A stretch of 64,000 bases of DNA, taken from Siccirubricoccus deserti (GTDB taxonomy: Bacteria > Pseudomonadota > Alphaproteobacteria > Acetobacterales > Acetobacteraceae). The notes under the pieces are model-generated. The model saw only the letters and a program-made list of their open reading frames with translations, searched no databases and was not told where the DNA came from. The stretch spans positions 62,001 to 126,000 of the forward strand of contig NZ_JACOMF010000011.1 in the NCBI RefSeq assembly GCF_014283215.1, given 5' to 3'. The translations under genes were made by a program, and so were the position numbers. Each line of letters starts with the position of its first letter. Positions within the stretch are counted from its first letter, which is position 1. This document shows positions 25,879 to 32,860 of this stretch, in pieces.

Positions 25879-26254
25879 CCTCGGCGCCGTGCCCGTCGTG
25901 GCGAGGGTCGGAGTACCTATCGATATTGGGCGCTTCCTGGTGACCTTCCGCGGAAGGCGTGCTGAAGCGCCGATTGGGAAGGATCATCGGCGCCTCCGCA
26001 AGACCGCGAAGCGGTTTTGCGAGGGAACGCTCAGTACCGGCAGGGCCACGGCTGAATTCGAAACCGCCACCCTGCCGGCGGCTGAAATGCTGCGAATCGA
26101 ATGCGGTTGGATTCAAGATGTCCGCCGGCACCGCCTGTCGCCTCAATGCGGGCTTGCGCATGCCGACGCCCGCCAGCCTGGCTCCGGCCTGGCGCGGCTG
26201 CCGTGCCTTTGGTCACGGACCATGCAGGGGCGGCGGCGGTGCGCTGCCCTGGGC
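25879..26254. other. Gene-free 376-base stretch between convergent genes
   Basis: Lies between the ends of cca and the methyltransferase. I find no supportable gene: open frames through it lack ribosome-binding sites and read low-complexity shadows. The only clear structure is the hairpin at 25997-26021. The base composition is slightly less GC-biased than the flanking genes. Confidence 0.5.
25997..26021. terminator. Candidate terminator hairpin downstream of cca
   Basis: CGCAAGACC pairs with GGTTTTGCG (one G-T wobble) around a 7-base loop. It is placed between convergent genes, so it could serve either strand. There is no clear T-run after the stem on the plus strand. Confidence 0.4.
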
Positions 26255-27769
26255 TCACACCAGCCCCATCGCCCGCCAGCCGGCGAGCGAGGTGTTGAGC
26301 ACGTCGCGCACCAGCGTCGCCGCCTTCCCCGGCTCCAGCGGCAGCCCGCCGGCCAGCAGCGCCCGGGCGATCGCCCCAGGGTCCGGTGTCGCATCGCCGG
26401 AGTCGGCCAGCAGCATCGCCACCGCGGCCTCTCCCGCGGTCAGCGGCAGCGGCCCGCCGAGGCGCGGCACGGCGAGGCCGATGGCGAAGCCTGCCTCCTG
26501 CACCTCACCCGCCCAGCGCTGCATCACCACCGTGTTGAACCTCCGTGCCCGGGCCAGGGCGGCGGCGCCCGCCGCCTCGCGCCAGACCGGCACCGCGGCA
26601 TGGCCGCTGACCAGGAACACCGCCAACTCGCGCGGAGTGAGGCCGCAATCGCCGGCGATCGCCGCCAGCGCCTCGATCCGCCGCGGCGTCTCGGCCAGCG
26701 CCGCCAGCAGCGGGCCGGCCACTGCCTTCGGCAGGGTCGCCTTGCCGATGCCGGTGTCGATCTGCACCGCCCCGCCCGGCAGCAGCCGCTCCAGCGCGAG
26801 GCAGCAGTCGCCCAGCGCCTCCGGTGCGGCGGGGCGGCGGCCGCGGATGAAGATGTCCTCGCGCAGCGGCTGGCGGGCGCCGAACACATCCTGCGCCAGC
26901 TCCCGGTCGGTGCCGGGCGGCAGGGCGGCCAGCGCCTCGCGCTGCTGTGGGGTCAGCCAAAGCTCGGGGAACTGCCGCCACAGCTTGGCCTGGCCGACGA
27001 ACTCCAGCTTCGCCCCGGCCATGGCGGCGGCGACATCGGTGGGGAAGGCAGGGCGCCAGGCGCTCGGCAGGAACTCATGCGCCAGGTAGCGGGCCCAGCC
27101 GAAGGAGGCGTTGTTGCCGCCTTCGGCGAAATCCTGCAGCACCATGCTGTTGCGGAGGGCTGGCGCGCCGGCCGCGTGCAGCGCCTGGGCCGCGGCGAAG
27201 GCCATGGCCGCGCGGGCATCGGCCGGGCCGTGCAAGGCACCGGCGAGGTTCTGGATCAGCTTGCCGAGCGCCAGGTCGCCGGACCAGCCTGGCAAGGCGT
27301 TGTAGCCGACCATGACCAGCCCGCCCGGCTTCAGCCGGCTGCGCAACACCGCGAGGATGCCCGCCCGGACCGGGTCGGAAACCCAGGTCCAGACGCCATG
27401 CAGGGTGATGACATCCGCCTCCGGCAGCAGCGCCGCCGCCGCGGCCTCGTCCATCCCGGCGAGGTCGGCCTCGATGAAGCGGGCATTGGCCAGCCTGGCC
27501 TCGGCGGCGACCTCCCGCGCCTCCGCCACATGCGCCGGGCTGTAGTCGAGGCCGATGGCCTGCCAGCCGGGGTTGGCGGCCGCCAGGGCGAGGATCGAGG
27601 CGCCGCGGCCGCAGCCGAGGTCGATCACCGTCAACGCCTCCCGGTCCGGTGCCCAATGCACTCCGGCGACGGCGCAGGCCAGCGCCAGATGGGCCGGCGA
27701 CTGGCTGGTGGAGAAGTTGGGCACATAGGGGGTTTCGGCGCCGTAGCCGCCAGCCCAGCCCGGTTGCAT
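26255..27769 (-). CDS. Class I SAM methyltransferase with methyltransferase regulatory domain
   Basis: 504 residues. The N-terminal half is a class I methyltransferase: TVIDLGCGRGASILALAAAN is motif I and VITLHGVWTWVSD motif III. The middle carries the methyltransferase regulatory domain (PF10119-like) seen in a family of large bacterial methyltransferases. A C-terminal winged-helix-like domain follows. ATG at 27769 opens MQPGWAGGYGAETPYVPNFS, the typical family start. It is divergent from the ABC exporter with a very short gap. The substrate is unknown. Confidence 0.85.
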   Translation of the reverse strand: MQPGWAGGYGAETPYVPNFSTSQSPAHLALACAVAGVHWAPDREALTVIDLGCGRGASILALAAANPGWQAIGLDYSPAHVAEAREVAAEARLANARFIEADLAGMDEAAAAALLPEADVITLHGVWTWVSDPVRAGILAVLRSRLKPGGLVMVGYNALPGWSGDLALGKLIQNLAGALHGPADARAAMAFAAAQALHAAGAPALRNSMVLQDFAEGGNNASFGWARYLAHEFLPSAWRPAFPTDVAAAMAGAKLEFVGQAKLWRQFPELWLTPQQREALAALPPGTDRELAQDVFGARQPLREDIFIRGRRPAAPEALGDCCLALERLLPGGAVQIDTGIGKATLPKAVAGPLLAALAETPRRIEALAAIAGDCGLTPRELAVFLVSGHAAVPVWREAAGAAALARARRFNTVVMQRWAGEVQEAGFAIGLAVPRLGGPLPLTAGEAAVAMLLADSGDATPDPGAIARALLAGGLPLEPGKAATLVRDVLNTSLAGWRAMGLV

Positions 27770-27791
27770 CGGTCGTGGATCCTTGCGCTTG

Positions 27792-29630
27792 ATGGATGAA
27801 TCTCCATCCGCCGGCGCAGCCCTGTCCAGCCTCCGCCGCCCCCTGTACATGCATGGCATGGTTCCGAATTCGGATGGCTCGACCCCCGTGCTGGTGCGCC
27901 GGCTGGCGCGTGGCTACCTCGCCCGGCATCGCCGGGGCATCGGCCTTGCGCTCCTCTTCACCGTGGCGCTGGCCGGGCTGACGGCGCTCTACCCCATCGT
28001 CATCCAGCAGGGCTTCGACCGTTTCGCCGCCGGCGACAGCAGCATCGCCTGGCTGATCCCGCCGGTGATCATCCTGGTCACCTGCCTCAAGGCGCTGGCG
28101 CAATACGGCCAGGCGGTGGCGGTGCAGGCGGTGGTGCTGCGGGTGATCGAGGCGATCCAGGGCGACCTGTTTCGCGCCCTGACCCGGGCCGACCTGGCCC
28201 AGGTGGTGCGCGACGCCCCGGCCCGCCACGCCAGCCGCTTCACCGTGGATGCGGCGGCGATCCGCGAGGCGCTGACCAAGACCATCAACGGCGCCGCCGA
28301 CATCCTGACCGTGGTCGGGCTGATCGGTTCCATGGTCTGGCTCGACTGGCAGATGTCGCTGGTGGCGGCGCTGCTCTACCCGATCGCGGTGCTGCCGATC
28401 CTGAAACTCGGCAAGCGCATCCGCCGCGCCTCGGGCGGCATGCAGGACCGGATGGGGGAGGTGGCGGCGCAGCTGACCGAAAGCTTCAGCGCCGCCCGGG
28501 TGGTCCGTGCCTACCGGCTGGAGGCGCAGGAGGAAGCCCGCGCCGGCCGTGCCTTCGCCCAACTGCGGGCGGCGCTGCTCGGCATCGCCCGGACCCGGGC
28601 GAGCCTCGACCCGATGCTGGAGGCGCTGGGCGGCGTCGCCGTCGCGGCGGTGCTGGCCTTCGTCGGCTGGCGCGTCGCTTCCGGCCAGGGGACGGTCGGC
28701 GAGTTCACCGGCTTCGTCGCGGCGCTGCTCATCGCCTCCCGCCCGGTCCGTGCGCTGGGTTCGCTGAACGCCGCCTTGCAGGAAGGGCTGGCGGGGCTGT
28801 CGCGGGTCTTCGCGGTGATCGATGCGCCGCGGCGGATTACCGATGCGCCGGGCGCCGTGCCGCTGCCGGCCGGCCGTGGGCGGGTGGCCTTCGAGGATGT
28901 CGGCTTCCACTACGAAGGCACGCCGGATGCCGCCCTGGAAGGGCTGAGTTTCGTTGCCGAGCCGGGCCAGACAGTGGCGCTGGTCGGGCCCTCCGGTGCC
29001 GGGAAATCCACCGCCCTGGCGCTGGTGCCACGGCTGTACGACGCCACCGCGGGGGCGGTGCGGCTGGACGGCGCCGATGTGCGGCAGGTGAGCCTCGGCT
29101 CGCTGCGCGACGCCATTGCTTATGTCGGCCAGGATGCGGTGATGTTCGACGACACCGCCTTCGCCAACATCGCCTGCGGCCGGCCTGGGGCGACGCCGGA
29201 ACAGGTGGAGGAAGCCGCCCGCGCCGCCGCTGCGCATGGCTTCATCGCTGGCCTGCCGCAGGGCTATGCGACGCCGCTCGGCCCCGCCGGCGGCCGGCTG
29301 TCGGGCGGCCAGAAGCAGCGCATCGCCCTGGCCCGGGCGCTGCTGCGCGACCCCCGGGTGCTGCTGCTGGACGAGGCAACCAGCGCGCTGGACGCGGAGA
29401 ACGAGGCGCTGGTGCAGGGCGCCCTGGCCCGGCTGCGGCAGGGCCGCACCACCCTGGTCATCGCCCATCGGCTGGCGACGGTGCGGGAGGCCGACCGGAT
29501 CGTGGTGATGGAGCGTGGCCGGGCGGTGGAGCAGGGCAGCCATGCGGCGCTGATGGCGGCCGACGGGCTCTATGCCCGGCTGGTCCGCACCCAGGCTTTC
29601 GGCGGCGCCGAGCCGGTCACGGCGGGCTGA
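27792..29630 (+). CDS. ABC transporter, fused permease and ATPase (MsbA/exporter type)
   Basis: About 612 residues. Six membrane helices occupy residues about 35-320. The ATPase half has Walker A GPSGAGKS, the Q-loop, signature LSGGQKQRIALARALL, Walker B VLLLDEATSALD and the H-loop IAHRLATV. The size and layout are those of homodimeric exporters of lipids or drugs such as MsbA. Start is uncertain: ATG at 27792 lies 22 bases from the divergent methyltransferase start, and ATG at 27858 is equally plausible. It is followed after 5 bases by an MFS carrier gene, probably cotranscribed. The substrate is unknown. Confidence 0.9.
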   Translation: MDESPSAGAALSSLRRPLYMHGMVPNSDGSTPVLVRRLARGYLARHRRGIGLALLFTVALAGLTALYPIVIQQGFDRFAAGDSSIAWLIPPVIILVTCLKALAQYGQAVAVQAVVLRVIEAIQGDLFRALTRADLAQVVRDAPARHASRFTVDAAAIREALTKTINGAADILTVVGLIGSMVWLDWQMSLVAALLYPIAVLPILKLGKRIRRASGGMQDRMGEVAAQLTESFSAARVVRAYRLEAQEEARAGRAFAQLRAALLGIARTRASLDPMLEALGGVAVAAVLAFVGWRVASGQGTVGEFTGFVAALLIASRPVRALGSLNAALQEGLAGLSRVFAVIDAPRRITDAPGAVPLPAGRGRVAFEDVGFHYEGTPDAALEGLSFVAEPGQTVALVGPSGAGKSTALALVPRLYDATAGAVRLDGADVRQVSLGSLRDAIAYVGQDAVMFDDTAFANIACGRPGATPEQVEEAARAAAAHGFIAGLPQGYATPLGPAGGRLSGGQKQRIALARALLRDPRVLLLDEATSALDAENEALVQGALARLRQGRTTLVIAHRLATVREADRIVVMERGRAVEQGSHAALMAADGLYARLVRTQAFGGAEPVTAG

Positions 29631-29635
29631 GGCGC

Positions 29636-30835
29636 ATGCCGGCCCTGCGCAACCGCTGGGCCGAACTGCTGCTGCTGAGCCTCGCCCGTACCTCGATGGG
29701 CGTGCAATTCCAGGCGGTCGGCGCGCTCGGGCCGCTGCTGATCGGCACCTTGGTGGCGGATTACGCGGCGCTGGGAACGCTGATCGGCGCCTATTCGCTG
29801 GTCGGCGTCGCGGTGGCGATGCCGGCGGGCTGGTTGCTGGTGCGGTTCGGGGACCACCGGGTGCTGCTGGCGGGCCTCGGGCTGATGGCGCTGGGCGGGC
29901 TGCTGCTGGCGCTGGCGCCGGGCTTCGGCCTGGCGCTGCTGGGGCGGCTGGTCGCCGGTGGCGGGGCCAGCGTGCTGGCGATCGTCTGCGCCAAGCGGGT
30001 GCTGGACCGGTTCAGCGGGACGTCGCTGGCCCCGGCGATGGGGCTGATGCTCTCCGCCTGGCCGATCGGCATCGCCGCGGCACTGCTGCTGCTGCCGCTG
30101 TTCGGCGAGGCCTGGCGGCTGGCGCTGCTGGCCTCGGCAGTGCTCTGCGCGCTGGCGCTGCCGGCGCTGTGGTGGGGCATCCGGCCAAGTGAAGCGGCGA
30201 CGCCGGTGGTTTCGGCCTGGCCGGCCCGGCTGGCGCCCGGCGAATGGCTGCCGCTGCTGGCGGTGGCGGTGCTGTGGTCCAGCTACAATGCCGGCTTCGC
30301 CGTGGTGCTCGGCTTCGGCCCGGCGCTGCTGGTGGCGCGCGGCGCCGATCCGGCCGAGGCGGGGGCGGTCGCCTCGCTGGTCGGCTGGGCGATCCTGCCG
30401 CTGCTGCCGCTCGGCGGGTGGCTGGCGGAGCGGCTGGGGCGGCCGCTGCTGGCCTGCGCGCTCTGCACCCTGGGCATGGGGCTGGCGCTGCTGGCCTGGG
30501 TCGCCGGGGCGCCGCCGGCGCCGATGCTGATCCTCTTCGGCCTGCTGTCGGGGCCGCCGGCCAGCCTGACCATGGCGCAACTCGGCAGGGTGCTGTCGCC
30601 TGAGAGCCGGGCCTTCGGCGTCGGCGTGCATTACATGATGTTCTACGGCGGGCTGGCGGCGCTGCCGCCGCTGGCCGGCTGGCTGCGCGACCTGACCGGC
30701 GCGGCGGCGGCGCCGGTGCTGGTGGCGGTGGGGTTCCTGGTGGTGGCGCTGGGGGCGGTGGGCGTGCTCGGCCTGTGCGGCGTGGGCCAGGCCGCCATGC
30801 CCGCACCCGCATCGAGGCCCGGCAGGGCGGGCTGA
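29636..30835 (+). CDS. Major facilitator superfamily transporter
   Basis: 399 residues, twelve predicted membrane helices in two bundles separated by a central polar loop at about residue 185. The loop 2-3 segment GWLLVRFGDHRVLLAGLG is the MFS motif A equivalent. The fold resembles CynX/NimT-type anion or drug carriers, but the subgroup is uncertain. It starts 5 bases after the ABC exporter stop, suggesting one operon and possibly a common export or resistance role, which is inference. The substrate is unknown. Confidence 0.88.
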   Translation: MPALRNRWAELLLLSLARTSMGVQFQAVGALGPLLIGTLVADYAALGTLIGAYSLVGVAVAMPAGWLLVRFGDHRVLLAGLGLMALGGLLLALAPGFGLALLGRLVAGGGASVLAIVCAKRVLDRFSGTSLAPAMGLMLSAWPIGIAAALLLLPLFGEAWRLALLASAVLCALALPALWWGIRPSEAATPVVSAWPARLAPGEWLPLLAVAVLWSSYNAGFAVVLGFGPALLVARGADPAEAGAVASLVGWAILPLLPLGGWLAERLGRPLLACALCTLGMGLALLAWVAGAPPAPMLILFGLLSGPPASLTMAQLGRVLSPESRAFGVGVHYMMFYGGLAALPPLAGWLRDLTGAAAAPVLVAVGFLVVALGAVGVLGLCGVGQAAMPAPASRPGRAG

Positions 30836-30894
30836 GGATCGGTCGCGGTCAGATAACAGATGGAACGGACGGCCGCCGAGGCGGTTGACGATCC

Positions 30895-32120
30895 ATGTCC
30901 TCGGTACCGCCCCGCCATGATCCGCCCACCGACGCAGAGGAGGAGGCCCGCCGCCTGCGCCTTCACCTGCGTATCCTGCGCGACTTCGGCCGGATCGCCC
31001 TCGAAGACCTGGAGATCGGGCCGCTGCTGCAGCGCGCAGTGGCGCAGGTCGCGAGGGCGACCGGCGTCGGCCATACCAAGGTCATGCGCTACCGCTCCGA
31101 ACAGGGCGACCTGCTGGCCGAAGCCGGCTTCGGCTGGCGACCCGGCGTCATCGGCAGGGCCCGCTTCGGCATCGACGCCGTCTCGCCCCGGGGCGTGCCG
31201 TGCAGACCGGGCAACCGGTGCTGATCGACGACATCCGCAACCATGCCGAGTTCCGGATCCACCCGGTGATCGCCGAGCACGGCATTGTCGCGCTGCTGAA
31301 CGTCCCCATCCGGGTCAACGGGAATATCTCGGGCGTGCTGGAGGCTGACAGCAGGGAAGCCGGGCATTTCGACGACCTCGACATCGAATTCCTCGAAGCC
31401 ATGGCCGACCGCATCGCCGGGGCGCTGCAACGCCAGCGCGCCATCGCCCAGGCGGAGATGACCGCCGCCGAGGTGGCGGTAAGGGTGGAACGGCAAGGGA
31501 TGCTGCTGCGGGAATTGCAGCACCGGGCGAAGAACAACTTCGCCCTGGTGGCCGCCATGCTGGCGCGCGAGCGGCGCACCGCCATGGGAGAGCAGGATGC
31601 ACGCGCCGCGGACCGGCTGGGGCGGCTGATGCAGCGGGTCACCGCCATCGCCCTGGCCCAGGACCGCCTGTGCGGCGCCGAGAGCAGCGGCGACGGCACC
31701 GGCACCGACCTATCGGATTATCTGCAGGCGCTGATCGGCAGCCTCGACCTGAGCCTCGGCGGCAAGATCGTGTTCGAGACCGAGCTGGACAGCTGCATGC
31801 TGCCCTTCGACCGCGCTGTCGCTGTCGGCCTGGTGGTGAACGAGCTGGTGACCAACGCCGCCAAGCACGCCTATCCGGAAGGCGAGGAGGGCATCGTGCG
31901 GATCGAGCTGAATGCCGATGAGGTACGGGCCGAAGCGGCCCTTCGCGTGGCCGACGAAGGCCGCGGCACCGACCCGGCGATTCTGGCGGCGCGACAGGCC
32001 GGTGGCGGGCAGGGGCTGGAGCTGCTTCGGCATCTGGCGCGGCAGCTCGGCGGCGAGGTGGAACAGGGCACCCCGGAACGCGGCACCAGCATCACCATCC
32101 GCTTCCCGCTGGTCGTTTGA
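30895..32120 (+). pseudogene. GAF-domain sensor histidine kinase split by a frameshift
   Basis: Two overlapping frames read as one kinase. Frame 1 (30895-31224) gives the start and the first half of a GAF domain (LRILRDFGRIALEDLEIGPL, ARATGVGHTKVMRYR), then runs into a nonsense tail. Frame 2 (31200-32120) resumes the GAF domain at VQTGQPVLIDDI and continues through the kinase. The switch lies in the C/G run near 31186-31193; one extra base there would restore SP-x-GRAVQTGQPV. It is either a recent inactivating mutation or a sequencing slip in the homopolymer. No response regulator is adjacent. Confidence 0.75.
31200..32120 (+). CDS. Histidine kinase part of the frameshifted gene (HisKA_2 family)
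   Basis: 306 residues from an in-frame GTG at 31200. The first 80 residues are the second half of a GAF domain. The phospho-acceptor His108 lies in LLRELQHRAKNNFALVAAML, the HisKA_2 type H-box. The ATPase domain has VVNELVTNAAKHAYP (N-box) and GTSITIRFPL at the end. Alone it might be made as a truncated kinase, but a natural start here is doubtful because it begins inside a domain. Soluble: no membrane helix is seen. Confidence 0.7.
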   Translation: MQTGQPVLIDDIRNHAEFRIHPVIAEHGIVALLNVPIRVNGNISGVLEADSREAGHFDDLDIEFLEAMADRIAGALQRQRAIAQAEMTAAEVAVRVERQGMLLRELQHRAKNNFALVAAMLARERRTAMGEQDARAADRLGRLMQRVTAIALAQDRLCGAESSGDGTGTDLSDYLQALIGSLDLSLGGKIVFETELDSCMLPFDRAVAVGLVVNELVTNAAKHAYPEGEEGIVRIELNADEVRAEAALRVADEGRGTDPAILAARQAGGGQGLELLRHLARQLGGEVEQGTPERGTSITIRFPLVV

Positions 32121-32337
32121 GTCCGGCGGCTACGCCCACCGAGATTGCATATTCTTAACCTGTCCGGTAGGGGTGCCCGACCGCGCTGCGGCTGGCAACG
32201 TCCCGGCCCGCGCCTAGCTTGGGGAAGAGCGGCGCGGCTGGCCCCCATCCGGGGCCGTGCGACATCGCGCTGCCGCCGGCGTTCCCCGGCCCGGCTGGGC
32301 GGCATCGGCAAAGCGGCCGCGCGCCGAGGAGGATGGA

Positions 32338-32802
32338 ATGCGGATCACCGATCTGCTGGCGGCGGAGGACGTCGTCCTCGACCTGAATGCGGGCAATAAG
32401 CGAAGCCTGCTGAAGATCCTGGCGGCGCAGGGGGCCAGCCGGCTGGGCCGGACGGAAGCGGAGGTTCATGCTGCGCTGCTCGCGCGGGAGCAGCTCGGCT
32501 CGACCGCGCTTGGCCGCGGCGTCGCGCTGCCGCATACCCGGCTGGACGGAGATTCCCGGCCCGCCCTGCTGTTCGCGCGGCTGCACCGGCCCATCGACTT
32601 CGAGGCGAGGGACGACGAGCCCGTCGACCTCGTCTTTACGCTGCTGTGGCCGGAGGCCTCCCCCGAGGGCTTTCTGCCGGCCTTGGCCGAGCTCTGCCGG
32701 GCGCTTCGCAATCCGCAGGTCCTGCAACGGCTGCGCCAGGCCCGGGATGCCGAGACAGTGGTGACGCTGCTGCAGCAGGGCACCGCGCCAGGGACGCCGT
32801 GA
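32338..32802 (+). CDS. PTS EIIA component, PtsN/fructose type
   Basis: 154 residues, a complete EIIA domain of the mannitol/fructose/nitrogen type. The phosphorylated histidine is in GRGVALPHTRL. The start MRITDLLAAEDVVLDL is typical of PtsN. ATG at 32338 follows GAGGAGG. It ends 58 bases before mrpA and runs the same way. In E. coli, EIIA-Ntr regulates potassium transport and sensor proteins without moving sugar; a similar regulatory role towards the cation antiporter next door is inference. No EIIB or EIIC gene is present. Confidence 0.9.
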   Translation: MRITDLLAAEDVVLDLNAGNKRSLLKILAAQGASRLGRTEAEVHAALLAREQLGSTALGRGVALPHTRLDGDSRPALLFARLHRPIDFEARDDEPVDLVFTLLWPEASPEGFLPALAELCRALRNPQVLQRLRQARDAETVVTLLQQGTAPGTP

Positions 32803-32860
32803 TCCGCCGTGGCGCCTTGCTGGCGCTCGCCCGCCGGGCTGATGCATCGCAAGGAGACCC

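Noticed and set aside
32121-32337. Promoter in the AT-richer patch before the EIIA gene
   Set aside because: No acceptable -35/-10 pair with normal spacing could be placed.
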